Counted from the stretch's first letter, positions 1-8,560 are shown. The stretch: 64,000 nt of DNA from JACVRW01 sp963837445 (GCA_963837445.1 CAWINK010000021.1:124001-188000), one strand, 5' to 3'. The notes: generated from the sequence alone by a model not told the origin. Program-made: numbers and translations.

Positions 1-655
1 TCGGGGCAACGAGATACAGCCACAGGTCCGAGTGATCCCCGAACGCGAGCGCTGGACCCTCGCTGCGCGCCGGGTTGATGCTCGCCCCCGTCCACGGCGA
101 GCCGAGCCAGATGATCGCCGTGAGCACAGGGACGATCGCCAGCGGCGTCAGCCGCGCGAGGCGCTCGCTGGAGCTGAAGCCCAAGATCACCCCTAGGAGC
201 AGCGCCGTCATGCCGGCCTCGAGCGCGAACGCCGCCGCGGCCGGAACGCTGGGGTGCGTGACCGTGCCGCCGATCGAGTCCCAGCTGGCCCGTGGAAGCA
301 GCGCCCGGCCGGCGGCCGCCCCGGCCAGACCGCCGACGAGCTGCGCCGCGACGTACCCCGCCAGGTCGCGATGGCTCAGTCGGCCACCGACCCAGAACGC
401 AAGCGACACCGCCGGGTTCAGGTGTGCGCCGGAGGCACGCCCGAGCCGTGAGGCCGCCAGCACGGCGACGAACGGCGCGACCAGGATGCCGACCGCCAGG
501 AAGCGAGCGCCTGGTCCGGGAAGGGCCTCCGCAAGTGGGGAGCCTTCTCCCAGCGAGAGCGCGACCGCCAGCACGATCGCCAGCACCAGGAGCGTCGTGC
601 CGAGCGCCTCGGCCGCCCAAGCCCGCCAATCGGAGTAGCCGGGCTCGGGTGCCAC
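1..655 (-). CDS. Aquaporin (MIP family), 3' end outside window
   Basis: This is a membrane channel for water or small neutral solutes, cut by the window edge so that about 218 residues are visible. Both signature half-helix loops can be read on the minus strand: SGAHLNPAV near residue 80 and TGASINPARS near residue 193, with hydrophobic helices between them. Serine after NPAR in the second box resembles water-type aquaporins, while glycerol facilitators usually have NPARD; that subtype call is inference. The GTG start at 655 lies 3 bases after the stop of the antiporter gene upstream, so the two are probably cotranscribed, coupling ion and water movement. Confidence 0.88.
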   Translation of the reverse strand, partial: MAPEPGYSDWRAWAAEALGTTLLVLAIVLAVALSLGEGSPLAEALPGPGARFLAVGILVAPFVAVLAASRLGRASGAHLNPAVSLAFWVGGRLSHRDLAGYVAAQLVGGLAGAAAGRALLPRASWDSIGGTVTHPSVPAAAAFALEAGMTALLLGVILGFSSSERLARLTPLAIVPVLTAIIWLGSPWTGASINPARSEGPALAFGDHSDLWLYLVAP

Positions 656-658
656 CGT

Positions 659-1891
659 CTACATCGCCGGCAGGGCGGCCGGCTCGGCCGTCGGCTCGCT
701 GGGAGCCTCAGACGGCGGAGCTTCCGCGGCGCCGCGCAGGAGCGCCAGGCCGAGCACCGGAAAGACGAGCACGGACAACAGGCCCGCGCCGATCAGTGCC
801 GCGCCCTCGGCTGGGTCGATCAGCCCAAGCTCGAGACCGATGGCGCTCGCGGCCACGATGAACGGAAGCGAGGTTGCCTGGAGGATTCCGGCGACCAGCG
901 TGCGGCGGCTGTCGAGCAGGCGGCGGTAGAGGAGGGCAGGCAGTCCGCGCACGATCAGCAGCGCCGCGAGGAAGACCGGAACCATCGCGACATTGGAAGC
1001 GTCGGCCACCAGCGCGTCGAGGTCGAAGCGCACCCCGCTCGTCACGAAGAAGATCGGGATGAAGAAGCCGAAGCCGATCGACTCGAGCTTGCGGCGGAAG
1101 TCCGGATGCGTCATCACCTCGTCGCGATCGACCAGCGAGACGATCGCCCCCGCGATGAACGTGCCGAGGATCACCTCGAAGCCCAGTTCACTCGCGATCG
1201 CGGCGAACCCGACGAAGAGCACGATGGCGGCTCGCACCCGGATCTGGGCGGTGGTGTCCTGGAGCCTGAGCAGGTCGCGTCTGATGCGCATGGAGCGCTC
1301 GGCGCCTCGCACCGCGCCGAAGACCACGACGGCGAGCACGGCGAGCGCCCCGAGGAGCAGGAGCGTCGACCCGACCCCGCCCTCCCCTGAGAAGAACAGG
1401 GTGAGCAGGATGATCGCGCCGAAGTCAGCTATCGACGCGGCCGCGACGATGAGCTGGCCGAAGGGCGTCGAGATCTCACCCGTGTCCTTCAGCACCGGCA
1501 CGATCACTCCCAGCGATGTCGCGCAGAGGATGATCGCCACGAGCAGCGGGGTCTCGACCAGGCCCGCGGCCGACAGCCCAAAGCCGACTACCACGGCGAT
1601 CGCAAAGGAGACGACGAACGCCAGCGCCGTCAGGCGCAGGACCTGTCCGCGCAGCTTCTCGAACTCGATCTCGAGGCCCGCGAGGAACAGCACGAAGCCG
1701 AGGCCGATCAACGCCAGCACTTCGATCGTCTGGTCGACCTCGACGATGCCCAAGAGCGACGGACCCACCACGATGCCGGCGACGATCTCGAGCACCACCG
1801 ACGGCAACCGGACGCGCGGAAACAGGCCGAGCAGGAACGGGGCCGCGAAGGCCACCGCGACGACGATGAGGAGATCGCTGAAAGACGGCAT
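659..1891 (-). CDS. CPA2-family cation:proton antiporter
   Basis: This 410-residue polytopic membrane protein exchanges Na+ or K+ for protons. It is almost entirely hydrophobic helices and carries the family block GLGFVLFLAGLEIEF near residues 63-77. It has no C-terminal RCK/TrkA nucleotide-binding domain such as the longer KefB/KefC proteins carry; the tail is a short Ala/Glu/Pro stretch. The gene sits 3 bases downstream of the M24-like gene and 3 bases upstream of the aquaporin, a tight three-gene minus-strand unit. Family membership is clear, but the transported ion cannot be read from sequence. Confidence 0.88.
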   Translation of the reverse strand: MPSFSDLLIVVAVAFAAPFLLGLFPRVRLPSVVLEIVAGIVVGPSLLGIVEVDQTIEVLALIGLGFVLFLAGLEIEFEKLRGQVLRLTALAFVVSFAIAVVVGFGLSAAGLVETPLLVAIILCATSLGVIVPVLKDTGEISTPFGQLIVAAASIADFGAIILLTLFFSGEGGVGSTLLLLGALAVLAVVVFGAVRGAERSMRIRRDLLRLQDTTAQIRVRAAIVLFVGFAAIASELGFEVILGTFIAGAIVSLVDRDEVMTHPDFRRKLESIGFGFFIPIFFVTSGVRFDLDALVADASNVAMVPVFLAALLIVRGLPALLYRRLLDSRRTLVAGILQATSLPFIVAASAIGLELGLIDPAEGAALIGAGLLSVLVFPVLGLALLRGAAEAPPSEAPSEPTAEPAALPAM

Positions 1892-1894
1892 GCG

Positions 1895-2914
1895 TTAGAC
1901 CGCCGCCAGTGAGGAGCCCGTCACGCTCTCGGCGCCGGTCGCCGTCAGCACGAACGTCTCCTCGGCCTTCGCGCCCGTAACCGAGGGGTTCCACGCAAAG
2001 GCCTGACCCGGCTCGATCACGTGATCACTGCTGGGCGTGACGATCAACTCGCGCGATCCGTAACCGGTGAGGCCGCCCTGGTGGTGAAGTCTCCACTCCT
2101 CAGGGAAACCGGCGTCGGCATAAAAGCGGCGGCAGTCTGCAAAGGCCTCGGCCAGCGTCCTGCCCGGCCGGGTGGCCTCCTCGCGCATGCGCGCGAGAAT
2201 CTCCTCGCAGGCGCGCATGCGGCGTGCCAGCTCCGGGTCGGGCTCCTCCAGCTCGACTATGCGGGTCAGGTTCGCGTAGAGCCCACCTCGCTCTGCCGAC
2301 GCCACCAGCATCGCCCGCCGCTCGATCGTCGCACCCACCGGTACCGGGTGGCGGTGTCGGGCAATGCGGTCGTCCGCCGCGGCGAGCAGCACGGTCGCCG
2401 TGAGCCCTCGGCGCCGGCAGGCGCCCGCTAGCTCCGCCGCCGCCTCATGCTCAGTCATCCCGGCCTCGACCGTGGCGGCGGCGTCCGCCATGGCGGCGGC
2501 GGCGTCCCGCCCCACCGCGCGCAGGCTCTCCACCGCGTCGGGGTCGAGCGTCCAGCGCAAGCGCGCGATCTCGTCGGAGAGGTCCTCCGTGTCGGCGAGG
2601 CCGCTATCGCTGCCCGCGCGGGCGTCGCCGAGCACATCGCGGAGCGCCGAGCCGCGGTCCTCGTGCCATGGGTACTCGACCACCTCGATATCCGGCGTCT
2701 GCTCCGCCCGCATGCGCGGGGCCTCGATCGTGCTCGTCAGGACGAGCTGTGAGTCGGCGCTCACGATCAGGTCGGCGACGCCCTCCGGCGCCACGTGGTC
2801 GACCTTGCTGTCGGCGCCACCCGTGTACCACGCGAAGTTTGCGGGGCGCCGCAGGACGACCGCGTCCAAGCCGCGGCGCTGCATCAACTGGCCCAGCCGT
2901 TGCTGACGGTTCAT
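1895..2914 (-). CDS. M24-fold (creatinase/aminopeptidase P-like) protein lacking typical metal ligands
   Basis: This 339-residue protein has a creatinase-type N-terminal domain (residues 1 to about 120, with RPANFAWYTGG) followed by a pita-bread M24 domain. M24 metallopeptidases bind two metals through two Asp, one His and two Glu. At the first Asp pair this protein reads VASAERGGLYANLTR, with no acidic pair, and the GHGIG-like segment reads HHQGGLTGYG. The terminal Glu region (AEETFVLTATG) is retained. It may act without metal, as creatinase does, or have lost activity. It is first in a unit with the CPA2 antiporter and aquaporin; no functional link is evident. Confidence 0.75.
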   Translation of the reverse strand: MNRQQRLGQLMQRRGLDAVVLRRPANFAWYTGGADSKVDHVAPEGVADLIVSADSQLVLTSTIEAPRMRAEQTPDIEVVEYPWHEDRGSALRDVLGDARAGSDSGLADTEDLSDEIARLRWTLDPDAVESLRAVGRDAAAAMADAAATVEAGMTEHEAAAELAGACRRRGLTATVLLAAADDRIARHRHPVPVGATIERRAMLVASAERGGLYANLTRIVELEEPDPELARRMRACEEILARMREEATRPGRTLAEAFADCRRFYADAGFPEEWRLHHQGGLTGYGSRELIVTPSSDHVIEPGQAFAWNPSVTGAKAEETFVLTATGAESVTGSSLAAV

Positions 2915-3018
2915 GCGCGGTAGTCGGCTCGGCGCGCGAACCGTTACGCCACCGAATCGGTGCCGGGCGGATAGCCGCGGTCATGCAAGTCCTCGCCGTC
3001 AGACCAGCGGCCTGCCCC

Positions 3019-3037
3019 GTGACAACACCGTGACAAC
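3019..3037 (+). repeat. Direct repeat copy A beside tRNA-Leu fragment
   Basis: The 19-base sequence GTGACAACACCGTGACAAC is itself two GTGACAAC units separated by ACC. A copy differing at one base lies at 3255-3273 on the other side of the tRNA fragment. Such paired repeats at a tRNA remnant fit an integration or excision scar, though no integrase gene remains. Confidence 0.55.
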
Positions 3038-3127
3038 AACCGCCCCGTCCACCAGGTCCAGATCGTCCATCATCCCGGACGAAATGGGCGTTTCGGCGGC
3101 GATAGGAAAACACGGGCAGGGACTGCG

Positions 3128-3186
3128 CAAGGTTGAGGGCCTTGTGGTCCGTTTGGACCGTGGGAGTTCGAATCTCCCTGGGCGCA
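3128..3186 (+). pseudogene. 3' portion of tRNA-Leu(GAG), probable attachment-site remnant
   Basis: The segment folds as the 3' part of a class II tRNA. The anticodon arm is CAAGG-TTGAGGG-CCTTG (3128-3144) with anticodon GAG at 3135-3137. A long variable arm contains the perfect hairpin GGTCC-GTTT-GGACC (3146-3159). The T arm is GGGAG-TTCGAAT-CTCCC (3162-3178), followed by acceptor strand TGGGCGC and discriminator A3186. No 5' acceptor GCGCCCA or normal D arm is found upstream, so it is not a complete tRNA. Integrating elements often carry exactly this part of a tRNA, from anticodon arm to 3' end. Confidence 0.7.
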
Positions 3187-3533
3187 CTAAACAACCTCCA
3201 AGAGCGGGCCTTTTCCTTTTTGTCGGCGGGGACGTTCGCTCGGCGCAGATCCCTGTGACGACACCGTGACAACGCCTCGAATGTCACGCGGTCACGGCGG
3301 GTGGCCTTGATGCCTTCCGGTCATGGCGGTGCATCATGAACCCCCTGAGGACGGCACGAGAGCAGGCGATGCCGGACCCGCATTCCCTCCCTTTCACGCG
3401 GAGGCCGCGTCGCTAGCAGGTAGGACCGAAAGGTGACCGGCCACCGTGTGGGGCGCTGCCACGGGGGTCGCCCGCGCGACCCGCCGATCGAGGACGAGCC
3501 AGGTCGACGTCCGCCACTTACCCTTCGTATGGA
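3187..3533. other. Intergenic stretch with no recognisable gene
   Basis: About 350 bases lie between the tRNA-Leu fragment and the histidine kinase gene. Apart from the second direct repeat copy at 3255-3273 no coding pattern, RNA or clear terminator is visible. It should contain the promoter of the kinase operon, but no convincing -35/-10 pair was found. Confidence 0.5.
3255..3273 (+). repeat. Direct repeat copy B beside tRNA-Leu fragment
   Basis: This sequence matches the repeat at 3019-3037 at 18 of 19 bases (GTGACGACACCGTGACAAC). The two copies bracket the tRNA-Leu fragment, with starts 236 bases apart. Confidence 0.55.
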
Positions 3534-4448
3534 ATGCCACTCTTCTGGCGCGTCTTCCTGACGAACGCCGCGCTGCTGGTTGCAGCGGCAGCGGCGCTCA
3601 TAATTACACCGGCAACGGTCAGCTTTCCCGTTGCCTTGGCGGAGGTCGTTGTTCTCGCCGGTGGCCTCGGCGCGGTCATTGCCCTGAACCTGGTGCTCCT
3701 GCGGCGGGTGTTTCAACCGCTCCGCGCTCTGTCCGCCCTGATGCGCGACGTTGACCCTCTCAAGCCTGGCTCCCGCGCCGGTATCGAGACACGCGACCGC
3801 GAGCTTACCGAGCTGACCACCGCCTTCAACGACATGATCGATCGCTTAGAGACCGAGCGGCGCGAGAGCGCGCGCAGCGCCCTCAAAGCGCAGGAGGACG
3901 AACGGCTTCGAGTGGCGCGCGAGCTGCACGACGAGGTGGGACAGAGGCTCACCGCGGTCATGCTGCAGCTGGACGACCAAGGGGCCCGCGAGGAGGTGCG
4001 TGCGGCGCTGGCTGAGGTGCGTGAGATCAGCCGGGGGCTGCGCCCCGAGGCGCTGGACGATCTTGGCCTAGCCGCCGCCCTCCGATCGCTCATCACGAGC
4101 CTCGAGCAGCGGACCGGCGTTCGTGTCGACCGGGACATCCACGCGCCCGGAGGGCTCAGCTCGGAACAGGAGCTGGTCGCCTATCGGATCGCCCAAGAGG
4201 CTCTCACGAACGCGCTTCGGCATGGCAACGGGGCGCAGGTTCGTGTCCAGCTTCACTCCCACGACGGCGCCACAGTGCTGGTCGTCGAAGACACCGGCCC
4301 GGGTGTGGCGGCGGACGCTGTGGACGGCACTGGCATCCGCGGGATGCGCGAGCGCGCTGTGCTCGTAGGGGCGCAGCTCGACCTCCGCGCCCCCACCGGT
4401 GGCGGCATGCGCGTCCGACTGGTGCTCGAGGAGAGGCCAGGAGAGTGA
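3534..4448 (+). CDS. Sensor histidine kinase, NarL-type (HisKA_3)
   Basis: This 304-residue membrane kinase is the sensor of a two-component system. Two transmembrane helices (about residues 7-25 and 31-55) are joined by a loop of only a few residues, so there is no extracellular sensor domain. A HAMP linker (about 53-105) leads to the phosphoacceptor box RVARELHDEVGQR with His131. The ATP-binding domain shows an N-box-like region at 221-230 (QEALTNALRH), DTGPG at 253-257 and GIRGMRER. The stop overlaps the response regulator start by 4 bases. Lack of a sensor domain suggests it senses within or at the membrane, or through a partner such as the transporters downstream. Confidence 0.9.
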   Translation: MPLFWRVFLTNAALLVAAAAALIITPATVSFPVALAEVVVLAGGLGAVIALNLVLLRRVFQPLRALSALMRDVDPLKPGSRAGIETRDRELTELTTAFNDMIDRLETERRESARSALKAQEDERLRVARELHDEVGQRLTAVMLQLDDQGAREEVRAALAEVREISRGLRPEALDDLGLAAALRSLITSLEQRTGVRVDRDIHAPGGLSSEQELVAYRIAQEALTNALRHGNGAQVRVQLHSHDGATVLVVEDTGPGVAADAVDGTGIRGMRERAVLVGAQLDLRAPTGGGMRVRLVLEERPGE

Positions 4449-5098
4449 GGGCGACGCGCGTCTTGATCGCGGACGACCACACAATGGTGCGGCGCGGCCT
4501 GAGGCTCGTGCTCGATGCCGAGTCCGACCTGAGCGTGGTCGCCGAGGCAGGCAACGGCGCGGAGGCACTCCGGCTCGTATCCGAGCAGCCCGTCGATCTC
4601 GCCGTCTTGGATGTCGCCATGCCGCGCATGACTGGACTGCAGGCCGCGGCTGAGCTGTCCCGCCGGCGGCCGGAGCTCAGGGTGCTGATGATTTCGATGT
4701 ACGACAACGAGCAGTACCTTTACGAGGCGCTCAAGGCGGGAGCCTCGGGCTACGTGCTGAAGTCGGCCGCTGACCGGGATCTCGTGGAGGCCTGCCGTGC
4801 GACGATGCGCGGAGAGCCCTTTCTCTACCCGGCGGCCGTCACCACCCTGGTGCGTGATTACCTGTCGAACGCGCGCGCAGGCGCGCAGGACGTTCCCAAC
4901 AGCCCGCTTACCCCTCGCGAGCTCGAGGTACTGAAGCTGATCGCCGAGGCGCACACGAGCGATCAGATCGCGCTCGAGCTCGGCGTCGCGCGCAGGACTG
5001 TGGATCGCCATCGCGAGAACATCCTGGGCAAGCTCGGCATGCGCGACCGCGTCGAGCTGACGCGCTATGCCATCCGGCGCGGCCTGGTCGAACCCTGA
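4445..5098 (+). CDS. Response regulator, NarL/FixJ family
   Basis: This 217-residue regulator has a receiver domain with the acidic pair DD near residues 10-11 and phosphoacceptor Asp56 in LDVAMP, then Lys in the KSAAD segment. The C-terminal LuxR-type helix-turn-helix spans about residues 155-205 (LTPRELEVLKLIAEAHTS, then RTVDRHRENI). The GTG start overlaps the kinase stop (GTGA), so the pair is translationally coupled. The next gene follows after 60 bases on the same strand, and the natural inference is that this regulator controls the antiporter genes downstream. Confidence 0.92.
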   Translation: MRATRVLIADDHTMVRRGLRLVLDAESDLSVVAEAGNGAEALRLVSEQPVDLAVLDVAMPRMTGLQAAAELSRRRPELRVLMISMYDNEQYLYEALKAGASGYVLKSAADRDLVEACRATMRGEPFLYPAAVTTLVRDYLSNARAGAQDVPNSPLTPRELEVLKLIAEAHTSDQIALELGVARRTVDRHRENILGKLGMRDRVELTRYAIRRGLVEP

Positions 5099-5158
5099 TC
5101 ACTACGTACCGTTCGCCGCGCCGCGTGGGGGCATGCCCCCATCGACGCCCCGGCCGCG

Positions 5159-5482
5159 ATGGCGCAGTCTCGCAATGTGGCTCGCCTGATGATCTTCGTG
5201 GAGCACCCGCGCCACGTCACGAGCGAGGAGGCCGAGGCGTGGCTGGAGCGCGAGTTGGCCGCGCTCGACAGCAACGGCGTCGACAGCATCCGACTCAAGC
5301 GTGTCGTAGGCGCCTCCCCGCGGCTCTGCGACACGTGGTCGTGGATGGTGCAGATCGACTGCCGCGACCTCGATGCCGCGAGAGAGGCGCTTGGGAAGAA
5401 CGGCCCCGGGATGGCGCTGTTGGCGGACCTGCGCCTGCTCGGAATGCGCCCCTCGGTGGCGCTCGTCGAGGACGGATCCTGA
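5159..5482 (+). CDS. Small protein of unknown function in antiporter operon
   Basis: I do not recognise this 107-residue soluble protein. It has no signal peptide or membrane segment. The pattern of helices and strands (a stretch of charged helix, then TWSWMVQIDCRDLDAAREAL and MALLADLRLLGMRPSVALV) loosely resembles a ferredoxin-like or dimeric alpha-beta barrel fold, which is a guess. The stop codon directly abuts the ATG of the NhaD/ArsB-like gene and the gene follows the response regulator by 60 bases, so it belongs to the same operon and may be an accessory or regulatory factor for transport. Confidence 0.7.
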   Translation: MAQSRNVARLMIFVEHPRHVTSEEAEAWLERELAALDSNGVDSIRLKRVVGASPRLCDTWSWMVQIDCRDLDAAREALGKNGPGMALLADLRLLGMRPSVALVEDGS

Positions 5483-6739
5483 ATGGCTTTCGCCATTGCG
5501 ATATTCGCCGCAGCGCTCGCGGCGATCGCCAGCGAGCGGTTCGACAGGACAAAGGTGGCGCTTGTCGGCGCGGTGCTGATGTTGCTCACGCAGACGATCG
5601 ACCAAGAGCACGCAATCGCGTCGATCGACTTCAACACGATCGGGCTGCTCGCCGGAATGATGCTCATGGTCAAGCTGACCGAGACCACAGGGGTCTACAA
5701 CTGGCTCGCGATCCGCGCCGGCCAGCTGTCACGCGGCCGCCCACTTGCGGTCGTCATATCGCTCGCCACGACCACGGCTGTGCTGTCGGCGTTCCTCGAC
5801 AACCTCACCACCATCCTCCTCGTTGTCCCGATCACGTTCCTGCTCGCGGACGCCCTCGACATCGACCCAATCCCGCTCGTGATCATCGAGATCATCGTCT
5901 CGAACATCGGCGGCAGCGCGACGCTCATAGGCGACCCGCCGAACATCATCATCGCCGGCGCAACCGACCTGTCCTTCACGGAGTTCATCGTCAACTTGGC
6001 GCCGATCGCGGCGGTCAGCCTCGTAGCCGTGACCGCCTTGCTGTACCTCGTCTACCGGCCCCGCCTTCAGACCGACGCGAAAGCGCGCGCGCACGTCATG
6101 GGACTCGACGCGGCACGGTCCATCGAGGACCGCGACGAGCTGATCCGGACCGTGCCGATCCTCGTCGCGACGATCTTCGTCTTCTTCCTCCACAAGGGGA
6201 TCGGCTTGGAGCCCGCGACCGTCGCACTAGCGGGCGCGACCGCCATGTTGATAACCACGCGCCAGCCACTTGAGGACGCGCTGCGGGGAATCGAGTGGCC
6301 GACCCTGTTCTTCTTCCTCGGACTGTTCGTCATGGTCGGCGCCCTGGAAGAGACCGGAGCGATCCGGGAGGTCGCCGATGCAATTGGGGCCGTCACCGGC
6401 GGCGACCGCACGGCCGAGCTGGTCGGAATCGCGTGGGTGTCGGCGATTGGGTCGGGCATCGTCGACAACATCCCGTTCACCGCGACGATGATCCCCGTCG
6501 TGGAACAGCTCCAGGAGGGGAACGGCGACGACGACGCCTACTGGTGGGCGCTCGCGATCGGCGCCTGCTTCGGCGGAAACGCGACCCTGATTGCGGCCGC
6601 GGCCAACGTGGCCGCCGCCGGCATGGCAGCCCGCGCGGGCAAGCCCATCGGGTTCGTGACGTTCCTCAAGGCGGGCATCCCCGCCACACTTCTCTCCATG
6701 CTCTTGGCGACCGCCTACATCGCGGTGAGGTACCTGTGA
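5483..6739 (+). CDS. NhaD/ArsB-type (ion transporter superfamily) antiporter
   Basis: This 418-residue membrane protein belongs to the ArsB/NhaD group that moves Na+ against protons or exports arsenite. It shows internal two-fold symmetry: GGSATLIGDPPNIII at about residues 143-157 and the related GGNATLIAAAANVAAAGMA near residue 366, each in a re-entrant loop. The surrounding two-component system, CBS protein and NhaA point to Na+/H+ exchange (NhaD-like), and no ars genes lie beside it. The start immediately follows the upstream stop, and the downstream GTG overlaps its stop by 4 bases. Confidence 0.85.
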   Translation: MAFAIAIFAAALAAIASERFDRTKVALVGAVLMLLTQTIDQEHAIASIDFNTIGLLAGMMLMVKLTETTGVYNWLAIRAGQLSRGRPLAVVISLATTTAVLSAFLDNLTTILLVVPITFLLADALDIDPIPLVIIEIIVSNIGGSATLIGDPPNIIIAGATDLSFTEFIVNLAPIAAVSLVAVTALLYLVYRPRLQTDAKARAHVMGLDAARSIEDRDELIRTVPILVATIFVFFLHKGIGLEPATVALAGATAMLITTRQPLEDALRGIEWPTLFFFLGLFVMVGALEETGAIREVADAIGAVTGGDRTAELVGIAWVSAIGSGIVDNIPFTATMIPVVEQLQEGNGDDDAYWWALAIGACFGGNATLIAAAANVAAAGMAARAGKPIGFVTFLKAGIPATLLSMLLATAYIAVRYL

Positions 6740-7185
6740 CGCATCTGCCGGTTGAGGACGCGCCGACGCTACGGGCCGACGAAACCGTGGCAGGTGCCCT
6801 GCCGACCCTTGTGGCCAGCGGGCTGCCCGCCCTCCCTGTGGTCGACGCCGACGGCGTCCTTGTGGGGCTTTTCGGTGAGCGCGAGTTCATGACCGCCCTC
6901 TTGCCGGGCTACGTGGGCGAGCTGCATTACGCCGGCTTTGTCTCTGCCGAGCTCGATGAGGCGCTGGAGAAGCGGGCGACGTGTGCCCACGAGGCGATCC
7001 GGCAGCACATGAACACGGAGGAGGTTTCGGTCGAAGAAGCGTTCTCCGATGTCGGGCTTGCCGAGGTCTTCCTTCACCACCGCGTGCTCGTGGTACCGGT
7101 CGTCCGCGACAAGCGTCCGGTCGGCATCGTGACCCGGGAGGCGTTCTTCCGGCACCTGGCGAACCGCTTCCTCGAGCGGTCGTAG
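6736..7185 (+). CDS. CBS-domain pair protein
   Basis: This 149-residue soluble protein carries two CBS motifs, a module that binds adenosine nucleotides and controls transporters or enzymes. The first motif runs over about residues 1-55 (TVAGALPTLVASGLPALPVVD, then GLFGEREF), the second over about 85-145 (HRVLVVPVVRDKRPVGIVTREAF). I chose the GTG at 6736 because it overlaps the upstream stop (GTGA); longer readings would lie inside the transporter gene. The position between two antiporter genes suggests it senses cell energy or ionic state and gates one of them, as CBS domains do in other channels. Confidence 0.85.
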   Translation: MTHLPVEDAPTLRADETVAGALPTLVASGLPALPVVDADGVLVGLFGEREFMTALLPGYVGELHYAGFVSAELDEALEKRATCAHEAIRQHMNTEEVSVEEAFSDVGLAEVFLHHRVLVVPVVRDKRPVGIVTREAFFRHLANRFLERS

Positions 7186-7192
7186 CAACGAC

Positions 7193-8560
7193 GTGCACGA
7201 CGAATCCGGCACGCGAGCTCGGCGAGGGATGCGACGTCCGTGGGTGCGGTCCGAGCGCCCGGTCCCCCGTCTGGTGGTCCGGCCACTCGAGCGGTTCCTA
7301 AAGCTCGAGGCAGGCAGCGCCGCACTCCTCATGGGAGCGGCTGTCGCGGCGCTGGTTTGGGCGAACGTCTCCGGGAGCTCCTACGACGATTTCTGGGGAA
7401 CCACGGTGACCGCGACCATCGGCTCCCTCGAATTCGAAGACGACCTTCAGCACCTCGTGAACGACCTGCTGATGGCCGTGTTCTTCTATGTCGTCGCGCT
7501 CGAAGTGAAGCGTGAGCTGTTGTTCGGCTCGCTGCGCGACCCGGCGTCCGCGGCCGTTCCGGTCGCTGCAGCCCTCGGCACGATGGTTGGCGGCGGAGTC
7601 GTGTACCTCCTCGTCAACTTCGACGGCGGCGAGCTGCGCGGCTGGGCCGTGCCGATCGCAACGGACATCGCCTTCGCGCTCGGCGCCCTCGGACTCGTCG
7701 GCCGCCGCGCACCGAGCGAGCTCCGAGCCTTCCTCCTCACGCTCGCGGTCGTCGACGACCTCGGGACGATCGCCGTGATAGGGCTCTTTTACACCGACTC
7801 GATCTCACTGTGGTGGCTGCTGGGCGCGGCCGGATGCACGCTGTCGGTGATCGTGCTTCGCCGGCTCGGCGTGCGCTACATCGTCCCCTACGTCGGCCTC
7901 GCCGCGCTGCTCTGGCTGGCCGTATACGAGTCGGGCGTGCACGCGACCATTGCCGGGGTCGTGCTCGGCTTCTTAACGCCAGCGGTCGCCATGCAGCCTC
8001 GGCGCGCGACGGGCGCGGCGCTGGCCGCGGAGCTCGACCAGCTCAAGGCCCAGCCGGACTCGGATGAGAGCGAGGAGACGGCCTGGGACGTCTCCCGGCT
8101 ATCCCGAGAAGCGGTCTCCCCCCTGACGCGGATGGAGACGCAACTCCACCCCTGGAGCGCCTACGTGATCCTCCCCGTCTTCGCTCTTGCGAACGCGGGG
8201 GTCCCCGTGTCCCTCGAGCGAATCGGCGACGCGCTTACGAGCCAGGTCGGTCTCGGCATCGTACTCGGGCTCGTGGTCGGCGCTCCGATCGCGGGCATCG
8301 GCTTCGCCTGGGCCGTCGTGCGGGCCACACCCGCGCGCCTGCCTGACGGGCTCGACTGGCGCGCGATCGCCGGCGTGGCCCCGCTCAAGGGCGTCGGCTT
8401 CACGGTCGCGATTTTCATCTCAGTCCTCGCGTTCAAGGACGAAGCCACGCGCGAGCAGGCAAAGCTCGCCATCCTCGTGGCTTCCTTCGTCGCTGCGGTG
8501 ATCGGCGTAGCGGCTCTTAGTCTTCGGCATCGACTCGCGCGTGGACCGGCAGAGCCCTGA
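7193..8560 (+). CDS. nhaA: Na+/H+ antiporter NhaA
   Basis: This 455-residue membrane protein exports Na+ in exchange for protons. It contains the NhaA hallmark of two adjacent aspartates in LAVVDDLGTIAV (Asp188-Asp189) and the ATDIAFALG segment at about 156-164 from the unwound helix region. A hydrophilic insert (about residues 270-310) separates the N- and C-terminal helix bundles. The GTG start lies 7 bases after the CBS gene, closing a six-gene plus-strand operon. A second NhaA fused to a thioredoxin-fold domain lies at 13.4-15.3 kb. Confidence 0.93.
   Translation: MHDESGTRARRGMRRPWVRSERPVPRLVVRPLERFLKLEAGSAALLMGAAVAALVWANVSGSSYDDFWGTTVTATIGSLEFEDDLQHLVNDLLMAVFFYVVALEVKRELLFGSLRDPASAAVPVAAALGTMVGGGVVYLLVNFDGGELRGWAVPIATDIAFALGALGLVGRRAPSELRAFLLTLAVVDDLGTIAVIGLFYTDSISLWWLLGAAGCTLSVIVLRRLGVRYIVPYVGLAALLWLAVYESGVHATIAGVVLGFLTPAVAMQPRRATGAALAAELDQLKAQPDSDESEETAWDVSRLSREAVSPLTRMETQLHPWSAYVILPVFALANAGVPVSLERIGDALTSQVGLGIVLGLVVGAPIAGIGFAWAVVRATPARLPDGLDWRAIAGVAPLKGVGFTVAIFISVLAFKDEATREQAKLAILVASFVAAVIGVAALSLRHRLARGPAEP

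Noticed and set aside
3063..3187. Complete tRNA at the tRNA-Leu fragment
   Set aside because: The 5' acceptor strand and D arm could not be matched in the 40 bases upstream of the anticodon arm, so only a 3' fragment is reported.
5483..6739. Calling the NhaD/ArsB-like transporter an arsenite pump
   Set aside because: No arsenic gene is adjacent, while NhaA, a CBS protein and a two-component system are; Na+/H+ exchange fits the neighbourhood better.
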